From assembly GCF_031458325.1 (NCBI RefSeq), contig NZ_JAVDYG010000001.1:1178001-1242000 (forward strand): 64,000 nt of DNA, read 5' to 3'. This document shows, piece by piece, positions 49,770 to 57,232 of the stretch. How positions within the stretch are numbered: position 1 is the first letter of the stretch; the number at the start of each line of letters is the position of its first letter. The DNA comes from Nocardioides marmoribigeumensis (lineage in GTDB: Bacteria; Actinomycetota; Actinomycetes; Propionibacteriales; Nocardioidaceae). The notes beneath the pieces are model-generated. The model was given only the letters and a program-made list of their open reading frames with translations, was not told the DNA's origin and did not search any database. The translations under genes and the position numbers were made by a program.

Positions 49770-51110
49770 ATGGCAGACCTTCCACGCAAGGCCGTCACGC
49801 GCACCGCGCGGATGGCGGCTCTCCCGCTGGGGTACGCCGGTCGTCAGGCCCTCGGGGTCGGCAAGCGCCTGGGCGGGGCGCCGGCCGAGGTCGTGATGAA
49901 CGAGGTGCAGACCCGGACCGCCGCCCAGCTGTTCAAGACCCTCGGTGAGCTCAAGGGCGGCGCGATGAAGTTCGGGCAGGCCCTCTCGATCTTCGAGGGC
50001 GCACTGCCCGAGGAGATCGCGGCGCCCTACCGCGAGCAGCTGACCAAACTGCAGGACTCCGCCCCGCCGATGAGCCGGGCGGTCGTGCACCAGCAGCTGG
50101 TCCGCGAGTTCGGGGCGGGGTGGAAGCGCAAGATCGTCGAGTTCGACGAGGAGGCGGCGGCCTCGGCCTCGATCGGGCAGGTCCACCACGGCCGCTGGGT
50201 CGACGGCACCGAGGTCGCGGTCAAGCTGCAGTACCCCGGCGCCGAGCAGGCGATGCTCGCCGACCTCAAGCAGATCACCCGGCTCGCCCGCACCTTCGGC
50301 GGTCTCCTGCCGGGCATCGACGTCAAGCTCCTCGCCGAGGAGCTGCGCGACCGGGTCGCCGAGGAGCTCGACTACCGGCTCGAGGCCGAGGCCCAGTCGC
50401 GCTTCGCCGAGGTCTACGCCGACGACCCCCACTACGTCGTCCCGCGGGTGATGGAGTTCTCCCAGCGGGCCATCGTCACCGAGTGGGTGCCCGGCACCTC
50501 CTCGCTGGCCAAGGTCATCTCCGGCGGCACCCAGGAGGAGCGCGACCACTGGGGCGAGCTCTACGCCCGCTTCCTCTTCGAGAGCCCGGCGCGCACCGGC
50601 CTCCTCCACGCCGACCCGCACCCCGGCAACTTCCGCCTGGTGCCCGGCGAGGGTGGCGCTCCCGACCGGCTGGCGGTGCTCGACTACGGCGCCGTCGCGC
50701 GCCTGCCCGGAGGCGAGCTGCCCGTGGCGCTCGGGGTCCTCTCCCGGCTGTCGCTGGGTGACGACTGGGACGCGGTCGTCACGTTCCTGCGCCAGGAGGG
50801 CTTCATCAAGCCCAACATCCGGGTCCGGCCCGACGACCTGCGCTCCTACCTCGGCCCGTTCACCGAGCCGGCGCGCACGCGCACCTTCCGCTTCTCCCGC
50901 GACTTCCTGCGGGCCCAGCTCGCCCGCGTGCAGGACCCGTCCTCCCCCGAGGTGCAGGTCGCCTTCCGGCTCAACCTGCCGCCGGAGTACCTCCTGGTCC
51001 ACCGCACGTGGACCGGCGCGGTCGGGGTGCTGTGCCAGCTCGAGGCCGAGGTGCCGTTCCGCGAGATCCTCGAGGGCTCCCTGCCGGGATTCGCTACCAG
51101 CCCCGGCTGA
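49770..51110 (+). CDS. ABC1/UbiB/AarF atypical kinase family protein
   Basis: 446 residues. ABC1 hallmarks in order: the KxGQ motif in GGAMKFGQALSIFEGALP (about 64-81), PPMS region, the Ala-rich loop AAASASIGQVHHG in place of a Gly-rich loop, VAVKLQYPG with the ATP Lys, EELDYRLEAEAQ, catalytic LLHADPHPGNF, and the metal-binding DYGAVARL. In other bacteria UbiB supports quinone synthesis by an ATPase-type activity; the actinobacterial Rv3197 homologue has been linked to macrolide resistance together with WhiB7. Position next to whiB7 is conserved. A CAGAAT hexamer 7 nt before the ATG may be its -10. Confidence 0.92.
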   Translation: MADLPRKAVTRTARMAALPLGYAGRQALGVGKRLGGAPAEVVMNEVQTRTAAQLFKTLGELKGGAMKFGQALSIFEGALPEEIAAPYREQLTKLQDSAPPMSRAVVHQQLVREFGAGWKRKIVEFDEEAAASASIGQVHHGRWVDGTEVAVKLQYPGAEQAMLADLKQITRLARTFGGLLPGIDVKLLAEELRDRVAEELDYRLEAEAQSRFAEVYADDPHYVVPRVMEFSQRAIVTEWVPGTSSLAKVISGGTQEERDHWGELYARFLFESPARTGLLHADPHPGNFRLVPGEGGAPDRLAVLDYGAVARLPGGELPVALGVLSRLSLGDDWDAVVTFLRQEGFIKPNIRVRPDDLRSYLGPFTEPARTRTFRFSRDFLRAQLARVQDPSSPEVQVAFRLNLPPEYLLVHRTWTGAVGVLCQLEAEVPFREILEGSLPGFATSPG

Positions 51111-51258
51111 GGTCGAGCTTGCCCTCCACCACCCGGAGGTGCTCGCGCGTGCAGCTGTCGCAGAAGCGCTTGGCCTGGCCCGCCTCCATCGAGAGGGACC
51201 AGGTCAGCGGCGGCGCGTCACCCTCGTGACTCGCCCCGCACAGGTCGCAGACCACCAT
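51094..51258 (-). CDS. Small CxxC...CxxC protein
   Basis: 54 residues: MVVCDLCGASHEGD, a middle WSLSMEAGQAKRFCDSCTREHLR and a basic C-terminus. Two CxxC pairs 27 residues apart suggest a zinc ribbon. The ATG at 51258 is taken because the conserved CDLCG begins right after it; longer starts add nothing. Its end overlaps the ABC1 gene by 17 nt (convergent). It is probably transcribed in the whiB7 direction and may be part of that unit. No named family is recognised. Confidence 0.65.
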   Translation of the reverse strand: MVVCDLCGASHEGDAPPLTWSLSMEAGQAKRFCDSCTREHLRVVEGKLDLSRGW

Positions 51259-51342
51259 CGCGCCAGCGTACGACGCCGGCACGCAGAAGCCCCCGCCGTC
51301 GCGGTGCCGCGACGACGGGGGCCGGTGGTGCTGCCCGTGCGC

Positions 51343-51507
51343 TCAGAGAGCACGGGCAGCGGCGAGGCGGGCCCGGTGGGCCGCCCGCTCGGCACGCTCC
51401 GACAGCCGGTGGGCCATCAGGAGCCGACGTCCACGTCGTTGTGCCCGCGCCTCTCCGAGGCGCTCGGACATCTGTGCACGAGCCAGGTCTTCGAACATGA
51501 GGTTCAT
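51343..51507 (-). CDS. Arg-rich small protein downstream of whiB7
   Basis: 54 residues, about a quarter Arg: NLMFEDLARAQMSERLGEARAQRR then HRLSERAERAAHRARLAAARAL, a single amphipathic helical protein. Similar short M-Y/F-E-D-L-A-R-A starting proteins are common in actinobacteria, without known function. The ATG at 51507 has GGAG 7 nt upstream; the longer start at 51537 has none. It follows whiB7 by 62 bp on the same strand and could be cotranscribed. Confidence 0.6.
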   Translation of the reverse strand: MNLMFEDLARAQMSERLGEARAQRRGRRLLMAHRLSERAERAAHRARLAAARAL

Positions 51508-51569
51508 GGCATTGCTCCAGTTCAGGGAAGAAGTCATCGGTGTGGTGTCTCGTCGTCGGGTCGCGGCCC

Positions 51570-51857
51570 TCACGCCGCCACCTCGTTCTTGCGAGGCCGT
51601 CCACGGGGTCGTTTCCGTGGGATCACGGCTCCCTGGAGGAGCAGCTGTCCACCCCACACGCCCCACGGCTCGCGGCGTCCGATCGCCTCCTCGAGGCAGG
51701 CGGCCCGGATCGGGCAGCTCCCGCACATCGACTTGGCCAGCTCGACGTCGCTGGGCGACTCCGCGAAGAAGAGGTCCGGCTCCTCGCGACAAGGGAGCTC
51801 GGCGAGCTCGGTCGACTCGGCTGACAGCGCCGGCACCTCCAGCAGTGCGGTCATCAT
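51570..51857 (-). CDS. whiB7: WhiB7 iron-sulfur transcription factor
   Basis: 95 residues. WhiB layout: four cysteines binding 4Fe-4S (LPCREE, then SMCGSCPIRAACLEEA), the GVWGG turn, and a C-terminal RGRPRKNE AT-hook, which is specific to WhiB7/WblC. With SigA it activates an intrinsic antibiotic-resistance regulon on ribosome inhibition. AGGAGG lies 6 nt before the ATG at 51857 (a second ATG follows at once). Upstream are a terminator hairpin, a 73-codon uORF and an AT-rich element before the -35, so expression is probably controlled by attenuation plus autoactivation. Gene order with uvrD2 and the ABC1 gene is as in mycobacteria. Confidence 0.96.
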   Translation of the reverse strand: MMTALLEVPALSAESTELAELPCREEPDLFFAESPSDVELAKSMCGSCPIRAACLEEAIGRREPWGVWGGQLLLQGAVIPRKRPRGRPRKNEVAA

Positions 51858-51913
51858 CTGGTTCCTCCTGGGTAATTCGTTTCTCTGCACTTCGGTCGGT
51901 GTGACAAACAGAA

Positions 51914-51946
51914 AGGCCGCGGATCCCGGTCTGGGGTCCGCGGCCT
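51914..51946 (-). terminator. Attenuator hairpin in the whiB7 leader
   Basis: On the minus strand AGGCCGCGGA pairs with TCCGCGGCCT (10 bp, plus CCC/GGG after one mismatch), followed by TTTCTGTTTGT. It stands between the uORF stop and whiB7 and is a good intrinsic terminator. Confidence 0.85.
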
Positions 51947-51974
51947 GGAGGCTGCCGAGCTGAGAGCTGGTGCT

Positions 51975-52196
51975 CTAGATCGGTGGACTCCAGGCGGGCT
52001 GACCCGTGGCGGCGATGTGGCCATCGACTCGCACGTCACCCCAGACACCGGTGGTGTCGAGCTGGGCGCCGAACGGCGTGACGACAGACGGGGCCGAGGT
52101 CAGGACGGAGGCGACAGGGGCGGCGTAGCCGGCGCACGGACGAGGCGTGGACACACGAGTGCCACGCTGGATGCTGGTCGCGTTGATGGTCATCAT
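51975..52196 (-). CDS. whiB7 leader peptide (uORF)
   Basis: 73 codons from the ATG at 52196, with AGGAGG 8 nt upstream, ending at TAG 29 nt before the attenuator stem. The peptide (MMTINATSIQRGT start, GQPAWSPPI end) has no recognisable domain; its translation is more likely to matter than its product. Its initiation region repeats that of whiB7 (same CCAGGAGG and ACCAGATGATGACC). uORF-dependent attenuation has been described for whiB7/wblC in other actinobacteria. An 8-nt segment six codons before the stop can pair with the base of the terminator. Confidence 0.7.
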   Translation of the reverse strand: MMTINATSIQRGTRVSTPRPCAGYAAPVASVLTSAPSVVTPFGAQLDTTGVWGDVRVDGHIAATGQPAWSPPI

Positions 52197-52279
52197 CTGG
52201 TCCACCTCCTGGTCTCTCTCGGTCCTCGGAGCTCTCGGCTGTCCAAGGGGCTCAGGCGCCATGCGTGAGCGTGACAAGC

Positions 52280-52319
52280 ACGGTACTCGCGCACGTTCTG
52301 CGTTGGCAAACGATTTATT
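52280..52319 (-). promoter_or_regulatory. whiB7: whiB7 promoter with AT-rich WhiB7 element
   Basis: On the minus strand: AATAAAT (52313-52319), then -35 TTGCCA (52304-52309), 18-nt spacer, -10 TACCGT (52280-52285). An AT-rich motif just upstream of the -35 is the known signature of WhiB7-activated promoters, implying autoactivation. Confidence 0.7.
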
Positions 52320-52342
52320 GCGTGGATCTTCCGCGGGTTCTC

Positions 52343-54451
52343 TCACTCGCCGGACGCGGCGATCAGGGCCAGCACCTCGTCGCCGTAGCGCTCGCGCTTG
52401 GAGGCCCCGATGCCGTTGACCCGCAGCAGCTCACGCTCGCTGCGCGGCTGCACCTCGGCGAGGGCACGGAGGGTCGCGTCGGTGAAGATCACGAACGCGG
52501 GGACCGACTCCTCGCCGGCCTTCTCGAGCCGCCAGGCGCGCAGCCGCTCGAAGAGCTCCTCGTCGTAGGGCGACTCGCACGTCTCGCAGCGACCGAGCTT
52601 GCGCGCCAGCGTCGTGGTCAGGACGGCGCCGCACACCCGGCAGGTCGCGGACTTCTTGTTCTTCTGAGAAGAAGTGGGGCGCTGGGTGGTGGTGAGGGCC
52701 TGGGGGGCGATGCCGTCGAAGAAGCGCGAGAGCTTGCGGGAGCCGCGTCCACCCGGGTTGCGGGTCAGCGACCACGAGACGGTGAGGTGCTCGCGGGCGC
52801 GGGTGACGCCGACGTAGCAGAGCCGGCGCTCCTCCTCGATCGCGGTGGGCGAGTCCATGGCATAGGTGATCGGGAGCGCCCCCTCGTGGGCGCCGGCGAG
52901 GAACACCGCGTCCCACTCCAGCCCCTTGGCCGTGTGGAGCGTCGCGATCGTGACGCCCTCGGCGACAGGCGCGTGCTGCTCCGCAGCGCGGCGGTCGAGG
53001 TCGTCGACGAACGCCGCGAGGTCGGCCTCGGGCTGGGCGTCGGCGAACGTGCGCGCGAGGGTGAGCAGGGCGTTGAGCGACTCCCAGCGGTCGCGCACGT
53101 TGCCCCGGCTGGTCGGCGCCTCGTCGGTGAAGCCCATGCCGCCGAGCACGTCGCGGGTCTGCTGGACCAGCTCGTCGCCGGTGAGGCCGGCGCCCTCCCC
53201 CGACCGCGCGCTGCCCCGCACGAGGGTGACGGCCTGGCGCACCTCGGCGCGCTGGAAGAAGCGCTCGGCGCCGCGGACGACGTAGGGCACGCCCTCCGCG
53301 GCCAGGGCCTCCTCGAACGCCTCGGACTGGGCGTTGATCCGCACCAGGACCGCCACCTCGCGGGCCGGGGTGCCCGCGCGCAGCAGCGCCTTGATGCGCC
53401 CCGCGACGAACGCGGCCTCGGCGACCTCGTCGGGCTGCTCGGAGAAGGCGACCTCGGGCCCGGCCGGGCGCTGGGCCTGCAGCCGCACGGCGGACCCGTC
53501 CGAGCCGGGCCGCCCGGACGCTCCCATCACGGCGTTGGCCGCGGCCACGACCTGGGGCGTGGAGCGATAGTTGCGGACCAGCTCGACGCTGGTCGTGCCG
53601 GGGTGGCGCTGCGGGAACTCCTGGAGGTGGCGGGCGCTCGCCCCGGCGAAGCTGTAGATCGTCTGGGCGGGGTCGCCCACCACGCAGAGCTCGTGGCGGC
53701 CGCCGAGCCACAGGTCGAGCAGCGTGGCCTGGATGGGCGAGACGTCCTGGAACTCGTCGACGACGAAGTGGGTGTACTGGCGGCGGATCTCGGCGGCGAC
53801 GCGCTCGTCCTCGCTGATCACCGCGGCGGCGCACAGCAGGACGTCCTCCATGTCCATGCGTCCGGCCTCGCGCTTGGCGTCCTCGTAGGAGGAGAACACC
53901 CGGGCCACGGTCGCGGGCGGGACCGAGATCTCACGACCCCTGGCCTCGGCGACGCGCTCGTAGTCCTCGGGGCGGACGTTGCTGACCTTGCTCCACTCGA
54001 TCTCGCCGGCCAGGTCGCGCAGGGTCGCGGCCGAGGTGTCGACGCGGTTGCGGCTCGCGGCGCGTCCCACCAGCGAGAGCTTGGAGTCCATCAGCTCCGG
54101 GAGCGCGCCGGCGTAGACCTTGGGCCAGAAGTAGCGCGCCTGCCGCAGCGCCGCGGAGTGGAAGGTGCGGGCCTGCACGCCCGGTGCGCCCAGCACCCGC
54201 AGCCGCTGCCGCATCTCGCCCGCGGCCCGCGTGGTGAAGGTGACCGCGAGGACCTGCTGCGGGACGTAGACGCCGGTGGCCACGCCGTAGGCGATGCGGT
54301 GGGTGATCGCGCGGGTCTTGCCGGTGCCGGCGCCCGCGAGCACGCGCACGGGTCCGCGCAGCGCCTCGGCGACCGCCCGCTGCTCGGGGTCGAGCGCCTC
54401 GAGCAGGGCCTCGGGTGAGGGCGGGGGTGACGTCGGCGACATCGCGGGCAT
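52343..54451 (-). CDS. uvrD2: ATP-dependent DNA helicase UvrD2
   Basis: 702 residues. SF1A motifs: Walker A VLAGAGTGKTRAITHRI, motif II VVDEFQDVSPIQATLL, III VGDPAQTIYSFAGA, IV RNYRSTPQVV, V TIATLHTAKGLEWDAVFLAG, VI CYVGVTRAREHL. The C-terminal region has a four-Cys zinc module (TCRVCGAVL...RCETCESP) and a terminal HRDC-like domain (ALAEVQPRSERELLRVNGIGASKRERYGDEVL), the combination that defines UvrD2. It unwinds DNA 3' to 5' in repair and is essential in mycobacteria. ATG at 54451 with GGAG about 11 nt upstream; 54442 is an alternative. It lies upstream of whiB7 on the same strand and divergent from mrx1. Confidence 0.95.
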   Translation of the reverse strand: MPAMSPTSPPPSPEALLEALDPEQRAVAEALRGPVRVLAGAGTGKTRAITHRIAYGVATGVYVPQQVLAVTFTTRAAGEMRQRLRVLGAPGVQARTFHSAALRQARYFWPKVYAGALPELMDSKLSLVGRAASRNRVDTSAATLRDLAGEIEWSKVSNVRPEDYERVAEARGREISVPPATVARVFSSYEDAKREAGRMDMEDVLLCAAAVISEDERVAAEIRRQYTHFVVDEFQDVSPIQATLLDLWLGGRHELCVVGDPAQTIYSFAGASARHLQEFPQRHPGTTSVELVRNYRSTPQVVAAANAVMGASGRPGSDGSAVRLQAQRPAGPEVAFSEQPDEVAEAAFVAGRIKALLRAGTPAREVAVLVRINAQSEAFEEALAAEGVPYVVRGAERFFQRAEVRQAVTLVRGSARSGEGAGLTGDELVQQTRDVLGGMGFTDEAPTSRGNVRDRWESLNALLTLARTFADAQPEADLAAFVDDLDRRAAEQHAPVAEGVTIATLHTAKGLEWDAVFLAGAHEGALPITYAMDSPTAIEEERRLCYVGVTRAREHLTVSWSLTRNPGGRGSRKLSRFFDGIAPQALTTTQRPTSSQKNKKSATCRVCGAVLTTTLARKLGRCETCESPYDEELFERLRAWRLEKAGEESVPAFVIFTDATLRALAEVQPRSERELLRVNGIGASKRERYGDEVLALIAASGE

Positions 54452-54535
54452 GCGGGAACAGGCTCCTCGGGGTTTGGTGTTGCTCCCCCAGTGGGGACGA
54501 TCGTTCCCGACCCTAAGTCTTCGGAGGGACAGTTC

Positions 54536-54793
54536 ATGGCCAGCGTCACGATGTACTCCACACCCTGGTGTGGCTACTGCCACCGCCTGAAGGGACAGCT
54601 GGAGCGCGAGGGCGTGCACTTCGAGGTGGTCGACATCGAGGAGAACCCGGCCGCGGCCGAGGTGGTCATGCGGATCAACAACGGCAACCAGACCGTCCCG
54701 ACCCTCGTCTACGCCGACGGAACGGCCCACACCAACCCGCCGGCCAAGCAGGTCCTCGCCAAGCTGGCCGAGCTCGACGAGCTCAGCGCCTGA
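54536..54793 (+). CDS. mrx1: Mycoredoxin (glutaredoxin-like, Mrx1)
   Basis: 85 residues. Thioredoxin fold with the active site STPWCGYCHRLKGQL (CxxC, Cys at about 12 and 15), the cis-Pro in QTVPTLVYADG, and a NPPAKQVLAKL end. Mycoredoxins reduce mixed disulfides with mycothiol. GGAGG lies 8 nt before the ATG at 54536. Gene order uvrD2-mrx1-nudC matches M. tuberculosis Rv3198c-Rv3198A-Rv3199c, except that an IS110-family element begins within about 10 bp after this stop codon. Confidence 0.93.
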   Translation: MASVTMYSTPWCGYCHRLKGQLEREGVHFEVVDIEENPAAAEVVMRINNGNQTVPTLVYADGTAHTNPPAKQVLAKLAELDELSA

Positions 54794-54794
54794 G

Positions 54795-56140
54795 AGCCCT
54801 ATGTCAAGCGGCCTGGTGTTGGAGGTCGTTGAGGCGGCCGTGTAGGTCGGGGTTGTAGGGCTGGTGGTCGGTCCAGCAGCGCCAGAGGATCCGCGTCCAG
54901 CCCTGGGCCAGGATCCGTGCTGCGTGGGGGTGGCGTGCGCCGCGTTGGCGGGCGCGGTCGTAGGTGTCGCGGGCCCATGCGTTGGCGCGTGGGGTGTCCT
55001 GGGCCCAGTCGACGAGGGCGTCGCGGAGGTGTTTGTTGCAGCCGCGTCGGTAGCCCACGTTGCGGAAAGTCCCGGACTGCCGGGTGGAGGGTGCGACGCC
55101 GGCGGCGGCGGCCAGAGCGCCCGCGTCGGGGAAGCGAGCCCGGCAGTCGCCGATCTCGGCGAGCAGGGTGGCGGCGCGGACGGTGCCGGAGCGGGGCAGG
55201 GACTGGAAGATCGGTCCGTCGGGGTGGGCGAGCAGTGCTTCTTTGATCCGGGTCTCGAGCGCGGTCTGCTGGCGGCGCAGGGTGGTGAGCAGCTCGACCA
55301 GGGTCAGGACGATGAGCTCGCTCGCCTCAGCGGCTGCTCCATCGACGCGTCCGGTCGCGGCCTCATGGAGATGTGCCACGAGCTCGGCGGGTGTCTGGCG
55401 TCCGCAGTAGGCGTTGGCCTTGAGCCAGTGCGCCAGCCGGCTCTGCGAGAGCCAGGCGGCTTTGGCCTCGGAGGGGAAGCGGCGCAGGAACGCCAGGCTG
55501 ATGGCGATGTCGAGGCCGCTGAACAGGCCGATCGCGCCGGGGAAGTTGTGCTGCAGCACGGCGAGCAGCTGGTTGTGGACCGCGATCCGGTGCCCGACCA
55601 GGTCTTGGCGGGCGCGGACCAGCATCCGAAGCGCCACCGTCTCGGGGGTATCGGGACGCACGATCGCCCAGCGTCCGGCGTCGGTGCGCAGCGCGTCGGC
55701 CAGGACGAAGGCGTCGAAGCGGTCGTCCTTGTTGCCCGCCGAGCCATAGCGGACCCGCAGGGACTTGACCTGGCGTGCGGAGATCACGACGACCTCGAAC
55801 CCCTCGCGCAGGAGGTGCTCGACGACCGGTCCGTCGCCACGTTCGATTCCGACCTGCGTGATCTCGTGGCGGCGCAGCAGCGCGGTGATCTTGGCCAGGC
55901 CGGAACGCGAGTGCGGGAGCGTGGCTTCCTCGAGCCGGTGACCCTGCGCGTCGATCACGCAGACCGCGTGGTGCTGCCAGGACCAGTCGATCCCGGCAAA
56001 GGTGATTCGTGCGGGCGTAGCCTCCATGTGAGTGCTCTCCTTCCGTCTAGCCCACGGATTCAGCACTCCGGTCCGGGACGTGACGGTCGGTCGCTCACTG
56101 AGGCGCTCCAGGCCGGCAAGCCTTGGCGCAAAGCCCTATG
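54795..56140 (-). mobile_element. IS110-family insertion element between mrx1 and nudC
   Basis: A single transposase gene with non-coding DNA upstream of it. AGCCCTATG occurs at both 54795-54803 and 56132-56140, 1,337 bp apart, and contains CT, the core dinucleotide used by the IS110 member IS621; I take these as the probable junctions. The element would then have almost no right end after the transposase stop and about 110 bp at the left end (hairpin-rich, with AGGC/GCCT and GCGC pairings). Since relatives carry a bridge RNA of about 170-180 nt in a non-coding end, the true left end may lie further out, up to 56291. No inverted repeats are seen, as expected. Confidence 0.55.
54804..56027 (-). 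CDS. IS110-family transposase
   Basis: 407 residues. N-terminal RuvC-like DEDD domain: ITFAGIDWSWQHHAVCVID (first Asp), TQVGIERGDGPVVEHLL (Glu), and GNKDDRFDAFVLADALR (two Asp). A coiled-coil-like middle region (about 265-290) leads to the Transposase_20 domain: FQSLPRSGTVRAATLLAEIGD and AGVAPSTRQSGTFRNVGYRRGCNKHLRDALVDWA, which carries the catalytic Ser. IS110 recombinases are guided by a bridge RNA encoded in the element. AAGGAG lies 9 nt before the ATG at 56027. The gene appears intact, so the copy may be active. Confidence 0.93.
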   Translation of the reverse strand: MEATPARITFAGIDWSWQHHAVCVIDAQGHRLEEATLPHSRSGLAKITALLRRHEITQVGIERGDGPVVEHLLREGFEVVVISARQVKSLRVRYGSAGNKDDRFDAFVLADALRTDAGRWAIVRPDTPETVALRMLVRARQDLVGHRIAVHNQLLAVLQHNFPGAIGLFSGLDIAISLAFLRRFPSEAKAAWLSQSRLAHWLKANAYCGRQTPAELVAHLHEAATGRVDGAAAEASELIVLTLVELLTTLRRQQTALETRIKEALLAHPDGPIFQSLPRSGTVRAATLLAEIGDCRARFPDAGALAAAAGVAPSTRQSGTFRNVGYRRGCNKHLRDALVDWAQDTPRANAWARDTYDRARQRGARHPHAARILAQGWTRILWRCWTDHQPYNPDLHGRLNDLQHQAA

Positions 56141-56291
56141 GCCGATCTGCACGTCCCGGGCCACCGAGCCCCGCAACTCTCAGGCAGGTCGTCCCAGACG
56201 GGCGACTCGGTCAGCCTGGCAGTGACTCGGCAGACCCGGGGTGCAGACAGAAGGCCTACTCCTGTCGTGGACCAAGGTCCACCAGTGAGGG

Positions 56292-57206
56292 TCACCAGGA
56301 CCCCGGCACGACGCCGCCGTACCACGCCTCGACCAGCGACCGGCTGATCGAGAAGCCGCCCGGCGTCACCAGCTCGCCCGACTCTCCCCCGCGGCGTACG
56401 TCGTCGCGGGTGAACCAGCGCGCGGCCTCGAGCTCGTCGTCGTCGACGTGGATGTCGGTGGTGAGCGCCCGGCCGAAGAAGCCGACCATGAGGCTCGAGG
56501 GGAACGGCCAGGGCTGGTTGCCGAAGTAGGCGACGTCGCCGACCTCGATGCCGGCCTCCTCCATCACCTCGCGCCGGACGGCGTCCTCGAGGCTCTCGCC
56601 CGGGTCGACGAAGCCTGCCAGCGTCGAGTAGCGGCCCTGCGGCCACGACGGCTGACGACCGAGCAGGGCGCGGTCGTCGTCGTCGGTGACGAGCATGATC
56701 ACGGCCGGGTCGGTGCGGGGGAAGTGCTGGCGCCCGCAGGAGGGGCAGGTCAGGACGTAGCCCCCACCCGACGGGTCCAGCAGGTGGCCGCAACGTCCGC
56801 AGTGGCGGTGGGACCGGCGCCACTCGTCGAGCGCGACCCCCTGGACGACGAAGCCCTGGTCCGGCGCCGACAGCTCGGGCCCGTGGGAGCGCAGCGTACC
56901 CCAGTCGTCGGGGGCCCGGAAGCCGCGGGGCAGGGCGAGGAAGTGGACCAGCCCGTCGCGCTCCCCCAGCAGCACCCGCTCCGCGCCCGGCACCAGGTCG
57001 TCGGTCTCGCGCGGCGAGAGCCAGCGCACGGTCGTGCCTCCCGGGGCGAGGGGGAAGCGGCCGCCCGCCAGCACCAGCACCCGGGTCGCGGTGTCGGCCC
57101 ACTGCTCGGCCAGCCACTCGTCATCGGTCCGGCGGTCGCCGATGCGCTCGTGGGAGCGGGTCGAGAGGGCCACGTCCACGGAGTACGGAAGGGGGAAGTC
57201 GGTCAC
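56292..57206 (-). CDS. nudC: NAD+ diphosphatase NudC
   Basis: 304 residues. An N-terminal domain leads to a zinc ribbon (HRHCGRCGHLLDPSGGGYVLTCPSCGRQHFPR) and a Nudix box GFVDPGESLEDAVRREVMEEAG. The NudC-specific motif reads NQPWPFPSSLM (usual SQPWPFPxS). It cleaves NADH/NAD+ to NMN and can remove NAD caps from RNA. GTG start at 57206 with TAGGCT 6 nt upstream. Its promoter and that of deoD are back to back in a 26-bp gap. The region between its stop and the transposase (56028-56291) holds no gene. Confidence 0.93.
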   Translation of the reverse strand: MTDFPLPYSVDVALSTRSHERIGDRRTDDEWLAEQWADTATRVLVLAGGRFPLAPGGTTVRWLSPRETDDLVPGAERVLLGERDGLVHFLALPRGFRAPDDWGTLRSHGPELSAPDQGFVVQGVALDEWRRSHRHCGRCGHLLDPSGGGYVLTCPSCGRQHFPRTDPAVIMLVTDDDDRALLGRQPSWPQGRYSTLAGFVDPGESLEDAVRREVMEEAGIEVGDVAYFGNQPWPFPSSLMVGFFGRALTTDIHVDDDELEAARWFTRDDVRRGGESGELVTPGGFSISRSLVEAWYGGVVPGSW

Positions 57207-57212
57207 CCCGCG

Positions 57213-57218
57213 AGCCTA
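57213..57218 (-). promoter_or_regulatory. nudC: -10 box of nudC, leaderless type
   Basis: TAGGCT on the minus strand ends 6 nt before the GTG at 57206. It is 2 bp from the deoD -10 box on the other strand. Confidence 0.55.
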
Positions 57219-57220
57219 CG

Positions 57221-57226
57221 TAGGGT
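57221..57226 (+). promoter_or_regulatory. deoD: -10 box of deoD, leaderless type
   Basis: TAGGGT ends 6 nt before the ATG at 57233. Together with the nudC box it forms the palindrome CCTACGTAGG (57215-57224). Confidence 0.55.
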
Positions 57227-57232
57227 GACGCC

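Noticed and set aside
51490..51510. TCGAACATGAGGTTC considered as a further SOS box
   Set aside because: The right half does not match GTTCGA at the required spacing and the site lies in and around a start codon downstream of whiB7.
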